From Cunninghamia lanceolata (taxonomy: Eukaryota; Streptophyta; Pinopsida; Cupressales; Cupressaceae), in the NCBI GenBank assembly GCA_027924645.1, contig BSBN01000334.1:5208001-5272000 (forward strand): a stretch of DNA of 64,000 bases, written 5' to 3'. Shown in pieces: positions 1-11,970 of the stretch. Under the pieces are notes generated by a model, which saw only the letters and a program-made list of their open reading frames with translations, was not told the DNA's origin and made no database searches. The first letter of the stretch is position 1; the number at the start of each line of letters is the position of its first letter. Made by a program: the position numbers and the translations under genes.

Positions 1-1139
1 TCTCAACAAGTTGTTTAATGTAACCATTACTAGACTAAACTGTCCACAAATCATAACAAACCTTAGTAAAAATTACTTGTGAGTAAATAAAGGTAATGAC
101 CTTCTTTTTTAACTACCAAACCCAGATGAGTAAAACCCATCTATGTTTACTAATCAACTAAAACCATTTTTGCAACACAATCTATGCAGAGAATTACAAG
201 CCGTTTAAAAACTTTAATGACCACATTATGTTTTCCATTTACAAAATGAAGAACAAACAAAAACTTAAGATCCTTAACAATCCCTTAATCAATTTTTCAT
301 CAACATAACTGCAAACAACTATCGAGAAGGAACAAAAGAAAAAGCAACAAAATCACCTAAAAACTAGTCAAATGAGTATGTTAACTATCCACAACCTTCT
401 GTCTTAGCATTGTCACATCCTTCATAATTCTTCTTCAAAGATTCTACATCATCCATGACTTTAAATTATGAAGAAATATAAAACCCTTGTCTTCATATCC
501 TAACTCAACTGAGAGCTCATATTCAAAGCTCAAACCATACATAATGAAATGTTATGAAGCCCTTTTTATTCTTGTTACCTACATTCCTGGTGTACCCTAA
601 AAGGGACCGGTAAACTTCAATTGACCAAATCGCTTTTTTTACCTATTTTTAAGCTTGAGACCTATTTGACATGTCAAATCACTTACATAGCCCGAAGTGG
701 CATTTTATAATAAAGTTTATGAATTTGAATTTATATGCCATAAGAGCAAATTAAACATGGTGTGTCTTTGAGGACTCTTAGTCAGCCTAACCAAGTGCAT
801 CAAATAAATATGACATTGTAAAAACCTTATAATTCAATATGCATGTAATGTCACTCTACCACATAAATCACATGATGTATGATAAACCATATGCCAACAT
901 CAAGATATGTCAAGATAACATTCATCATATTATATCCACTATCAAGATCAACTATCACAATCATGAAAACCATGTCACCATAAAGCACTTACCATATCAT
1001 GAAACTATATTACCAAGAACTTACCATTTCATGAAACTATATTACCATGTGTCACTTGAGGCCACCACTGCAAAAATAACTTGTGCCAATTGTAATATTG
1101 TTTGACATCATTGCCAATAAATGCCAACTAGGGTTAACA
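1..1139 (-). repeat. 3' LTR of copia element A (partial)
   Basis: Position 1 corresponds to position 7320 of the other LTR of the same element, and the two can be followed together to the CA end at 1139 (8427 in the right copy). The element is on the minus strand, so this is its 3' LTR, and the rest lies beyond the left edge. The left copy, like the LTR copies ending at 11863 and 15262, keeps a repeated ACTATATTACC stretch near 1000-1045 that the copy ending at 8427 lacks. The 88-codon open frame at 839-1105 lies wholly inside the LTR and is not a gene. Confidence 0.85.
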
Positions 1140-1156
1140 AACTCCCCCTTTGGCAT
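1140..1156 (-). other. Polypurine tract of copia element A
   Basis: Directly next to the CA end of the 3' LTR is a pyrimidine run (ACTCCCCCTTTGG) that reads as a purine tract on the coding strand, the normal priming site for plus-strand DNA synthesis. A second similar run at 1291-1304 (TTTCCCCCCTTTT) could be a central or accessory tract. Confidence 0.7.
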
Positions 1157-1577
1157 TTATGTCAAACTAAAACTAGCATAGGTAGAGATATGTGACACAT
1201 GGCAATCAAATGAACTACAAATGAATATACATGATCTCAACTATCAATATCACTATCAAGTAAAAAAAATCAACTGTACTGTAACCTAAATTTCCCCCCT
1301 TTTGACAACAATGCCAAAGAAGAAGCTGAGAGAGAAACACTATTCACACCAATAGAAAATGTCAGTTACAGAGATAAACTAATCAAGAAACAATGTACAT
1401 TAACCATAGAACCTACACATATATAAATGATCATCATAAAATAGCCAAGAGAAATATCAACTACAACACCCATTTAGAACTATACAAATGCCAACTACAA
1501 ATGCCCACTAAATAACCATCAGGGATAAGAAAAATATGTCAAGTAGCTCCCAATGAAACTAGTACCATAAATTTGAA
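1157..1577 (-). other. Untranslated 3' region of copia element A
   Basis: This AT-rich stretch lies between the end of the polyprotein (stop near 1578) and the 3' LTR. I see no reading frame or envelope-like ORF, only the second purine tract at 1291-1304. Confidence 0.6.
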
Positions 1578-3120
1578 TCATTGTAAAGAACTAAGGGAGA
1601 TAACTCCAAGTGTATCCCTCAAACCTTCTAACACCTCTTTTGGAAGTGGTTTAGTGAAAATGTTAGCCACTTGATCATTAGAAGACACAAATTCCAAAGT
1701 AACTTCATTAGACAATACTTTTTCCCTGAGAAAATGATAACGAATATCAATGTGTTTTGTTCTTGAATGCATGATTAGATTTTTTGAAATGTTTATAGTT
1801 CTTGTATTGTCACACGGTATTGTAACAGGTTAAGAAACCTCTACTTTTATATCTTTCAGAGTTTGTACCATCCAAAGCACTTGAGTGCAACAAGTGGCAG
1901 CAGTTATATACTTAGCTTCTATAGTTGAAAGAGGTACATAATCATGTTTTTTACTATGCCAGGCTACCAATCTACCACCTAAGAAAAATGCACCTCCTGA
2001 TGTACTTTTTCTATCATCAATGCTACCTACCCAATTAACATCTGTATAGGCCAATAATGAGAAATCATTATGCCTTGGGTACCAAAGTCCATAGTCAAAT
2101 GTTCCTTGAATATATCTTAGAATTCTTTTTATAACATTTAAGTAAGATTGCTTAGGTGCATACTGAAATCTAGCAACAAAGCACACTACCTATATTATAC
2201 CAAGTCTTGTAGAAGTTAAATACAACAAACTACCAATCATTGACCTATACAATGTGTGATCTATATCAGGCTGATTAACATCATGAGTCAACTTACAACA
2301 AGTCTCCATAGGAGTACCAACAAGTTTACATTCACCCATTTGAAAATGTTTAAGTATCTCTTTAGCATACTTTGTCTATGAATAAAAGATGCCTTTTAAA
2401 AGTTGTGCAACTTGTAAGCCAAGAAAGAAAGAGAGTTCATCCAAAATAGACATTTCAAATTTAGATTTCATAATATTTGGAAAGGAGGAACATAACTCAT
2501 CATCATTTCTACCAAAGATGATATCATCAAAATAAACAACAACTAAGATACTAACCTTTAGTCATGAAATGCAGATTGCTATCTGCTCCACCTTTGGTAA
2601 AGCCTTGTGATTTCAAATGTTTATCTAACTTAGCATACCAAGCTCTAGGAGCTTGTTTAAGGCCACACAAAGCCTTTTTCAGCTTGTATACATAATTTGG
2701 TTTGTCAGTAAATACAAAACCTTCAAGTTGTTCCATGTACACTTCTTGTTCTAGATCACCATTTAGAAATGTAGTTTTCATATCCATTTGAAAAACTTTA
2801 AAGTTCTTAGACATAGAAAATACAAGGAATATTCTGACATCCTCAAGTCTTGCAACTGGGGTAAATGTTTCATCAAAGTCTATACCCTCAATTTGAGAGA
2901 ACCCCTTGCACACTAACCTTTCTTTATTTCTAACCACATTCCCTTTATCATCTAATTTATTCCAAAAAATCCATTTGGCACCAATTATGTTTTTGTTATT
3001 TGGTCTAGGGACTAGTTCCCAAGCTTTATTCTTTTCAATTTTCTCTAATTCTTCTTTCATAACACTTATCGAAGATCCGTCTTTACAAGTTTCATTGTAT
3101 GTTTTTGGTTCAAACTAAGA
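1578..3120 (-). pseudogene. Copia A reverse transcriptase and RNase H (decayed)
   Basis: This is the C-terminal half of a Ty1/copia polyprotein, which copies the element RNA into DNA inside virus-like particles. The RT N-terminal part (3060-2551) shows the usual copia landmarks: GAKWIF, RLVCKGFSQIEGIDF, QMDMKTTFLNGDLEQEVYM and KKALCGLKQAPRAWY. The active-site motif at 2523-2534 reads YFDD instead of the commoner YVDD and lies in a different phase, so there is a frameshift near 2555. From there to the end the frame is constant, with stops near 2388 and 2188. RNase H follows (YTDVNWVGSIDDRKSTSGG, STIEAKYITAA), ending with the typical copia tail (ADIFTKPLP-like) and a stop at 1578. The element cannot make an active enzyme from this copy. 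Confidence 0.9.
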
Positions 3121-3159
3121 GAGTAGACATAAATGTACCTGATTTTGAACATCTACTCT

Positions 3160-4210
3160 ACTTCTTGTCTATACTCTAGTAGATTTATCTCCTATGATTT
3201 GCTTCTCAGGATGATTTTTCTGAATAGATTTTGATGGAGTTTTGTGAACTAACTCCTCTGGTTCAATAGATTCCTCCTCTTCTTCAGATTTCTCATCATG
3301 TTTTGGAAGACTTGATTGTACATTTTCTTCATTCACTTGTACACTAGGATGCAACACTTCATTAACTTTAACATTGGTGCTTTCTACAATTCTTTTCAGC
3401 CTATTATTGAAACATTTGTAGGCTTTACTATGAGTAGAATAGCCTAGAAAAATACCATTATCACATCTAGACTCAAAGCTACTTAGATAATCATCATCTC
3501 TTTTAATAAAGCACTTACTGCCAAATATTCTAAAATAATCAACATTGGCTGGCCTGCCATGCCATAGTTCATAAGGGGTGTAATTGGTTTTGGTCCTTAA
3601 CTATACCTTGTTTAAAATATATACAGCTATATGAGAAGCTTCTTTCTAATAGGTATTTGACAAGTTGGCATCCTGCAACATAGTCCTGGCCATTTCCTTT
3701 ACTATTCTATTCTTTCTTTCAGCAACCCCATTTTGCTGAGGTGTTTTAGAGGTTGAGTACGGCCACTTGACCCCATGTTTTTTATAGTAATCAACAAAAT
3801 CTTTTGAGGTGTATTCTCCACCTCTATCAGACCTAAGACATTTTAGTTTCAGATCTAATTCTTTTTCTACCATTTTCTTAAAGATTTTGAATTTGTTGAA
3901 TGCTTCAAACTTATGTTTTAGAAAACTAACCCATGTCATTCTTGTGTAGTCATCTATAATCATCATAAAATAACTTTCACCATTAAGAGACCTGGTCCTT
4001 GTAGGACCACAAAGATTAGTATGAACTAATTGCAGGGGTGTAGTAGAAAAATGTTCTTTAGGCTTAAAACTCACTCTAGTCTACTTTCCTTGATGACATT
4101 CTTGACAAGTAACAATGATAGGATTTGTAATGACAGGCATCTTTATAACTTTCTGATGTTTACTTATCTTAACCAGAGTATCATAATTTAGTGACCTAGC
4201 CTCCTATGCT
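3160..4210 (-). pseudogene. Copia A integrase (decayed)
   Basis: Integrase of a copia polyprotein, which inserts the cDNA into the genome. The zinc-binding region ends with CQECHQGK near 4100. The core follows: the first acidic position sits in LVHTNLCGP, where copia integrases normally have Asp, so the catalytic D appears changed to N by a G-to-A type change. The second Asp (CLRSDRGGEY) and the Glu (NGVAERKN) are present. The GKEY-like and SKAYKCFN motifs of the C-terminal part follow, then an acidic linker (EEEEESIEPEE) before RT. Frame is shared with the N-terminal RT. The stops at 4080 and 3646 interrupt it. Confidence 0.88.
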
Positions 4211-4321
4211 ACAATTTACTTTCCTCTATTTGGCTCATAAAACATACATGAGTATTCTTATAATTACTAGTGGTCTCATGTAAATTATAGATGTTACCTT
4301 TTGTTATGAGCGCAAATGCCA

Positions 4322-4822
4322 CTACCTTTCTAGACTTTTACTAATTTCACTGCCCTGTGAAATGAAGGTTACCTTGAATCCATTATCATAAATCCGGCTC
4401 ACAATAAGCAGATTATGAGTCAGTCCTTCAACATAATAAACATCATGCAATGGTGTATCACTGTCAAGTAAGATTGTGCCTTTTCCTTTAATTGATATGT
4501 ACAAGTCATTTCCAAACTTGACTGATCCTCCATCATGATCCTCATAGTTGACAAACTTGCTTCTATCACTAGTCATATGGTGAGAGCAACCACTAACCAC
4601 TACCCACAAGTCTCTCTTTTGAACATGCAAGGCTATTTGGACAAACATAACATCATCTTTTTTATCAGTTTGTTTTAGTCTCCAGATCAATTTTGTTTTA
4701 TCAGTTTTGTGAGATGCCTTAGACTGAGAATTAGCCTTGTCTAGTTGTCTTGCATGGAAAGATCTATAGAACCTTGCTATAGAGCCAAGATTTCCACAAA
4801 TATGACATTTCAAATTATTCAA
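4322..4822 (-). pseudogene. Copia A protease region with lost catalytic Asp
   Basis: The 166-codon frame covers the aspartic protease that matures the Gag-Pol precursor. The normal active site in this family is (V/I)DSGCSHHMT. Here the segment reads WVVVSGCSHHMT, so the catalytic Asp is replaced by Val, and the protease would be dead even if expressed. The conserved downstream pattern (VKFGND, IKGKGTI, DVYYVEGLTHNLL) supports the assignment. This frame is one phase off from the neighbouring integrase, so an indel lies near 4300. Confidence 0.85.
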
Positions 4823-6355
4823 AAACTTAAATAAGTTACCATCTACAAAACTAGGTTGTCTTCTAGATGTAACTCTACATTCTTGTGCTTTATGTCCAAA
4901 TTTATTGCAAGAAAAACAATAGCCAGAAAAATGCGAGTTAAACCTTTGAAAATTACCTTTTTTTGTAGCTGCATTTTTTGAGTTTCAACATTCTCCATTT
5001 TGTAACTTTCAGAACATCCTTTCTCTTTGTAGGAATCATGATCAATCAGTTTATTATTGTTCTCATGCTTAACAACCTTTTTCCTCAGATTTACAACTTC
5101 TTCCTCAAGAGCCCAACATTCTTTTTCTTTTACAGATAGCTACTTTTGAGTGTCACCAATGATCTTTTTGTTTTCTTCATTTTGAAGTTTTAGAATAGAA
5201 ATTTGATTTTCATAATCAGTGATCTTATTGACTAAAGAATCAATTTCCTTTTGAGCTTTGTTTTCATGTATCAAAGCTTCTTTCTTAAGCCTCTTGATTT
5301 CATTGAGGGCATAGTTTAATTCACCATCTAGATCAATTTTTGTCTTAGATTCATCTAATTTGATTTCTTCTACCTTTTCATTTTCACAAACAACAGTCAT
5401 GAACAAATATTCATCAATTTCTTCACTAGACAATTTAGTACAAGTATTAGTTACATCAGCAGTCAAACTTTTCTTCTTTTTGAAGTTGTTTTTCTTCTTG
5501 AAGTTATACTTTTTCTTTGCATATTTTTTATTATCTTCATCTTCACTCTCTTGTTCCTTGTTAGGACACCTAGCAGCATAACGTCCTATTTTTCCATAGT
5601 TAAAACATTTGAAGCACAGTTTTCATTTATACCTACTAGCAGAGCCTCTTCTCTACTTATAAGAATTGATTCATCATCATCTAATTTTTCAAATTCATAT
5701 TTAAATTCATTATTCTTTTCGACAGACTTGAATGCACCCTCTTTATTAGAAGTATCATCAATATTTTTCATTTCATATGTAGTGAATGTACCATGCAAAG
5801 CATCTACAATTAATGTTTTCATGTTTCTTTCTTCTATAGCAAAGGTTTTAGAATCATACTTAGGACATAAGGTTCTTAAGATATTTTTCACAATAGTAAT
5901 TTCTTCTATTTTTTCTCCTAGACCTTGCATTCTATTTACAATTTCCTAAACTCTTTGAAGGTATTCTACCACCTTCTCATCTTTTGTCATTCTCAATCCT
6001 TCAAAATTATTTCTCAAAGCTTGAAGTTTTGCTTCTTTAATATCTTCCTCTTCTTCATATATATTTGATAACTTTCCCATATAGACTTGGCAGTTTTATA
6101 GTCCATGACCTTGACAAGGACATCATGTGATAAAACACAACAAATGGCATTTGAAGCCTTTGCATCACACTCATAGGCTCTTTTTTCATCAACTATAGAT
6201 CAGGTTCCAGTACTAGAATAACCAAAAGCAATACCATTCTAGACATCAAAGCCTAAAGACTTTATATGACTCTCCATTCTAAATTTCCAAAATGCATAAT
6301 CAAAACCATCAAACAAAGGTGCCTTAAAGGTAGAAAGACCTTCTTGGGATGGCAT
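4823..6355 (-). pseudogene. Copia A gag with zinc knuckle and coiled coil
   Basis: Gag forms the virus-like particle. The start codon is at 6355-6353, 56 bp inside the primer site, giving MPSQEGLSTF and then FDGFDYAFWK, the usual gag opening. The particle-forming domain continues to about 5640. The nucleic-acid-binding CCHC knuckle at about 5570-5615 reads KCFNYGKIGRYAARC: the second Cys is Tyr and the His is Arg. The matching knuckles of the two downstream gag copies are intact (CFNCGKIGHYAARC). After the knuckle comes a Lys/Asn-rich segment and a Glu/Lys-rich predicted coiled coil (5466-5140). That long coiled-coil tail is reminiscent of Maximus/SIRE-type gags, a tentative placement. Several stops and frame changes make this a relic. 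Confidence 0.85.
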
Positions 6356-6410
6356 TGTCTGTACTCTAACAGAAAACCCTTAGGTTGATTAAACCTTTAC
6401 TCAGGGGCCT

Positions 6411-6423
6411 GGGTTTGATAGCA
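6411..6423 (-). other. Primer binding site of copia element A (degraded)
   Basis: The minus strand reads TGCTATCAAACCC here. Other copies have TGCTATCAGAGCC, close to the TGGTATCAGAGC complement of the initiator-Met tRNA 3' end used by most copia elements. It lies two bases inside the LTR boundary. Confidence 0.75.
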
Positions 6424-6425
6424 CT

Positions 6426-8427
6426 TATTCGAGAACAACCAACACTGAGAGGGGAGTGAATTAGTGTTGGAGACAAACATACATAAATTTTATCTCTTTT
6501 CAAACTTGAAATAATAAATTGCAATGCCGATTTGAATGTTTAGCAAGACAAAAAATGAAGTATTGAAAAGTGAATGTAATGAAAAGTTTAGAGATAATAC
6601 ATCAATGGTTCGTACAAAGAGACACCATAATGCAGAAAATTGCATGAGTGGAATACCCTCCTAGGGAATAAAAACCACTCAGCAAAGATGCCTTACTGGC
6701 TTAATATAAAAAGACCAATCATATAGTCTCACTGACTTCTTTTCTTGCCTCACTAGCTTTTTACAACTTTGACTCACTGGCTTTTTATCCTACCTCACTG
6801 GCACATCTCAAGTACATCAATACAATGAATAATTAATGTCAATACAGAGGATTGCTCTATTTCTTTTAATGCTCTATTCTTGAATGTCTCATTGAATTTT
6901 GAGACTCCAATAGATTCAACAGTTTGTGTACATATACCACTAAATACATAAAGATGTTCAACTATATTCTATTATTTTTGTTTGATATCGCAGTGATTGT
7001 AAAAACTAAGCAAACACAATAGAGTATAATGTCTCTTTTATATTTTCTCAAAACATGTATTTCTCTCTTTCACTGAATAGTTTGAAAATATAACTGTTTT
7101 TCTCCAACTATTTGAAATGTTCTAGGTAACCAGTCATGGTTAGGGTCAAACCCCAAATTGTATTTGTCATGATTTCCACAATGTTATCAGAAGGTTTCAT
7201 CAAAACTTTTGTAAATTAAATAATATTAACTATGGTTCTCTATCATGCAATAGGATAAAGAATGATATTTACATATAAATACTGCACCAAATCATGATTA
7301 ATCTGCATTGATTATAGGATCTCAACAAGTTGTTTAATGTAAGCATTACTAGACAAAACTATCCACAGATCATAAAAAACCTTAGCAAAAATTGCTTGTG
7401 AGTAAACAAAGGTAATCACCCCTTTTTTTAACTACCAAACCCAGATGAGTAAAACCCATCTAAGATCACTAATCAAATGAAACCCTATTTCCAACATAGT
7501 CTATGCAGAGAATTACAAGTCATTTAAAAACTTTAATCCCCACATTAAGTTTTCCATTTACAAAATGAAGAACAAACAAAAACTTAAGGTCCTTAACAAT
7601 CCCTTCATCAATTTTTCATCAACATAACTACAAACAACTATTGAGAAGGAATGAAAGAAAAAGGAACAAAATCACCTAAAAACTAGTCGAATGAGTATAT
7701 TAACTATCCACACCTTTAGTCTCAGCATTGTCACATCCTTCATGATCTTCTTCTTCAAAGATTCTATAATATCCATGACTTTCTATGATGAAGAAATATA
7801 AAACCCTTGTCTTCATATCTGATCTCAGCTGAGCACTCATATTTGAAGCTCAAACCATATATAATGAAATGTTATGAAGCCCTTTTGATTCCTGTTACAT
7901 GCATTCTCAATGTGCCCTAAAAGGGACTGGTAAACTTCAATTTACCAAAACCCCTTATTTTACCTATTTTAAAGCTTGAGACATGTTCGACAAGTCCAAT
8001 CACTTACATAGCTCAAAGTGGCATGTTATAACAAAGTTTATGAATTTGAATTTATATGGCATAAGAGAAAATTAAACATGATGTGTCTTTGAGCGACTCT
8101 CAGTCAGCCTAACCAAATGCATCAAATAAATATGACGTTGTAAAAACCTGATAATTCAATATGCATGTAATGTCACTCTGCCACATAATGACATGATGTA
8201 TGATAAACATATGCCAACATGAAGATATGTCAAGATAGCATCCATCATATTATATCCACTATCAAGATCAACTGTTACAGTCATGAAAACCATGTCACCA
8301 TAAAGCACTTACAACAGAATGAAACTATATTACCATGTATCACCTGAGACCATAACTTTAAAAACAACTTGTGCCAACTATAATATTGTTTGACATCATT
8401 GCCAACAAATGACAACTGGGTTCAACA
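6426..8427 (-). repeat. 5' LTR of copia element A
   Basis: About 2.0 kb LTR next to the primer site. Its coding-strand promoter probably uses the TATAAAAGAG box at 7033-7042. The left end begins TATT (TG expected, probably a G-to-A change) and carries the ACTGAGAGGGG..GTGAATTAGTG signature at 6446-6470 that is also in element C. The right end is TTCAACA at 8427. Sequence is colinear with 1-1139 and with the copies ending at 11863 and 15262. Confidence 0.85.
7033..7042 (-). promoter_or_regulatory. Putative TATA box in copia A 5' LTR
   Basis: The minus strand reads TATAAAAGAG. The copy at about 10443-10452 has TATAAAAGAG and the third, near 13880, is mutated. Position inside an LTR and match to consensus are the only support. 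Confidence 0.4.
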
Positions 8428-8536
8428 ACATCTAGTTTGGACCTATGTCTTCAGAGAATCAGCTCACTATCAAATGGAAATGATTAAAGGCCTCCTAAAG
8501 AAACTAAAAGATAAAGACCACCTGTGAGCAAGATGT
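8428..8536. repeat. Duplicated target flank, first copy
   Basis: Non-element DNA following the LTR end, repeated at 11864-11970 and 15263-15372. Only the last copy continues into unique sequence, so that one shows the original target. Confidence 0.8.
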
Positions 8537-9773
8537 TTTAAAATAGAAATTTGATTTTGAGAATTAGTGATCTTTTTTATTCATTTTGAAGTTTTAGAAC
8601 AGAAATTTGATGTTCATAATCAGTGATCTTATACACTAAACAATCAATTTCTTGTTGAGCTTTGTTTTCATGTATCAAAGCTTCTTTCTTAAACCTCTTG
8701 ATTTTACTGAGGGCATGATTTAATTCACCATCTAGATGAATTTCTCTCTCAGATTCATCTAATTTGATTTCTTCTACCTTTTCATTTTCACAAACAGTAG
8801 CCATGAACAAATGTTCATCAATTTCTTCACTAGACACTTTAGTACAGCTATCAGTTACATCAGTAGTCAAGCTTTTCTTATTTTTTAAGTTGTTTTTCTT
8901 CTTGAAGTTATACTTTTTCTTTGCATGTTTTTAATTATCTTCATCTTCACTCTCTTGTTCCTTGTTAGGACACCTAGCAGCATAATGTCCTATTTTACCA
9001 CAGTTAAAATATTTGAAGCATAGTTTTCATTTATACCTACCAGCAGAGCCTCTTCTTAATCTACTTATAAGAATTGATTCATCATCATCTAATTTTTTAG
9101 ATTCAAATTTAAATTCATTATCCTTTTTGACAAACTTGAATGCGGTCTCTTTATTAGAAGTATCGTCAATCTTTTTCATTTAATATGTAGTGAATATACC
9201 ATGCAAAACATCTATAGTTAATGTTTCCATGTTTCTTTCTTCTACAGAAGAGGTTTTAGAATCATACTTAGGAGATAAGGTTCTTAAGATATTTTTCACA
9301 ATAGTAATTTCTTCTATTTTTTCTCCTAGACGTTGCATTGTATTTACAATTTCCTGAACTCTTTGAAGGTATTCTGCCACCTTCTCATCTTTTGTCATTC
9401 TCAATCCTTCAAACTTATTTCTCAAAGCTTGAAGTTTTTCTTCTTTAATACCTTCATCTCCTTCATATATATTTGATAACTTTCCCATATAGACTTGGTA
9501 GTTTTATATTCCATGACCTTGACAAGGACATCATCTGATAAACCACAAGAAATGGCATTTGAAGCCTTTGCATCACACTCATAGGCTCTTTTTACATCAT
9601 CTATAGATGGGGTTCCAGTACTAGAATAACTAGAACCAATAGCATTCTAGACATCAAAGCCTAAAGACTTTATATGACGGTCAATTCTAAATTTCCAAAA
9701 TGCATAATCAAAACTATCAAACAAAGGTACCTTAAAGGTAGAAAGACCTTCCTAGGATGACATTGTTTGTACT
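8537..9773 (-). pseudogene. Truncated copia gag, second copy
   Basis: Homologous to 5188-6355 of element A and cut at the same gag position, so it has no protease or pol. Read on the minus strand from the start codon near 9763, it shows the particle domain (9488-9180: GKLSNIYEGDEGIKEEKL, then EIVNTMQRLGEKIEE), an intact CCHC knuckle near 8965-9010, and the coiled-coil tail (8870-8577). At the cut end a short piece (TTTTAAAATAGAAATTTG, 8533-8550) is repeated at 8591-8612, a junction rearrangement shared with the third copy. Stops and frame changes break it. A minimal gag-LTR derivative like this could only be mobilised in trans. Confidence 0.85.
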
Positions 9774-9818
9774 CTAACAGAAAACCCCTAGGTTGATTAC
9801 ACCTTTACTCAAGGGTCT

Positions 9819-9831
9819 GGCTCTGATAGCA
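9819..9831 (-). other. Primer binding site, second copy
   Basis: Minus strand TGCTATCAGAGCC, 11 of 12 positions like the initiator-Met primer site, two bases from the LTR start. Confidence 0.75.
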
Positions 9832-9833
9832 CT

Positions 9834-11863
9834 TATTAGAGTACAACCAACATTGAGAGGGGGGGTGAATTAGTGTTGGAGACAAACATACATAAATTTT
9901 ATCTCTTTTCAAATTTAAAATAATAAATTGCAATGCTGATTTGAATGTTTTGTAAGATAGAAAATGTAGTACTGAATAGTGAATGTAATGAAAAGTTTAG
10001 ACATAATAAGTCAATCGATCACACAAAGAGAGACCATAACACAGAAAATTGCATTAGTGGAATACCCTCCTGGGGAATAAAAACCACTTGGGAAAGATGC
10101 CTCACTGGCTTAACCTAAAAAAACCAATCATACAGTCTCACTAACTTCTTTTCTTGCCTCATTAGCTTTTTACAACTTTGCCTCATTGGCTTTTTATCCT
10201 ACCTCACTGGCACATCTCAAGTACATCAATACAATGAATAATTTATGTCAATAAAGAGGATTGCTCTATTTCTCTTAATTCTCTATTCTTGAATGTCTCA
10301 TTGAATTTTGAGACTCCAAGAGATTCAATAGTTTGTGCAAATATACCACTGAATACATAAAGATCTTCAACTATAGTCTATTGTTTTTGTTTGATATCAT
10401 AGTGATTGTAAAAACCAAGCAAACACAATAGAGTATAATGTCTCTTTTATACTTTCTCAAAACATGTCTTTCTTTCTTTCACTGAATAGTTTGAAAATAT
10501 AACTATTTTTCTCCAACTATTTGAAATAGTCTAGGTAACCAGTCACGGTTAGGGTCGAACCCCAAATTGTATTTGTCATGATTTCCACAATGTTATCACA
10601 AGGTTTCATCAAAACTTTTGTAACTCAAATCATATTAACTATGGTTCTCTGTCATACAACAGGATAAAGAAAGATATTTACATATAAATACTGCACCAAA
10701 TCATCATTAATCTACACTGAATATAGGATCTCAACAAGTTGTTTAATGTAACTAATACTAGACAAAACTATCCACAGATCATAACAAACCTTAGCAAAAA
10801 TTGCTTTTGAGTAAACAAAGGTAATCACCCCTTTTTTTAACTACCAAAGCTAGATGGGTAAAACCCATCTGAGTTTACTAATCAACTGAAACCCTATTTC
10901 CAACATAATCTATGCATAGCTTTACAAGTCGTTTAAAAACATTAATCCCCACATTAAGTTTTCTATTTACAAAATGAAGAACAAACAAAAACTTAAGGTC
11001 CCTAACAATCCCTTAATCAATTTTTCATCAACATAACTGCAAACAACTATTGAGAAGGAACGAAAGAAAAATGAACAAAATCACCTGAAAACCAGTCGAA
11101 TGAGTATCTTAACTATCCACGACCTTTAGTCTCAGCATTGTCACATCCTTCATGATCTTCTTCTTCAAAGATTCTACAATATCCATGACTTTCAATGATG
11201 AAGAAATATAAAACCCTTGTCTTCATATCCTATCTTAGCCAAGAGCTCATATTTGAAGATAAAACCATATATAATGAAATGTTATGAAGCCCTTTTGATT
11301 CCTATTACATGCATTCTCGGTGTGCCCTAAAAGGGACCGGTAACCTTCAATTTAGTAAAACCCCTTTTTTTACCTATTTTAGAGATTGAGACATGTTCGA
11401 CAAGTCCAATCACTTACATAGCCCGAAGTGGCATTTTATAACAAAGTTTACGAATTTGAATTTATATGCCATAAGAGAAAATTAAACATGGTCTTTGAGT
11501 GACTCTTATTCAGCCTAACCAAGTGCATCAAATAAATATGACATTGTAAAAACCTTATAATTCAATATGCATGTAATGTCACTCTGCCATATAATCACAT
11601 GATGTATGATAAACATATGCCAACATGAAGATATGTCAAGATAACATCCATCATATTATATCCACTATCAAGATCAACTGTCACAGTCATGAAAACCATG
11701 TCACCATAAAGCACTTACCACAGCATGAAACTATATTACCAAGCACTTACCATCATGAAACTATATTACCTTGTGTCACCTGAGACCACAACTACAAAAA
11801 CAACTTGTGCCGACCATAATATTGTTTGACGTCATTGCCAACAAATGACAACTGGGTTCAACA
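9834..11863 (-). repeat. Copia A-family LTR, second copy
   Basis: Colinear with 6426-8427, from TATTAGAGTACAACC to TTCAACA. It carries the TATAAAAGAG box near 10443-10452. It is followed by the same flank sequence as the other blocks. Confidence 0.85.
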
Positions 11864-11970
11864 ACATCTAGTTTGGACTTGACTCTTCAGAGAATTGGCT
11901 CACAATTAAATGGAAATGATTAAAGGCTGCCTAAAGAAACTAAAAGATAAAGACCAGCTGTGAGCAAGAT
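11864..11970. repeat. Duplicated target flank, second copy
   Basis: Matches 8428-8536 and 15263-15372 with scattered substitutions. See the tandem-block entry. Confidence 0.8.
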
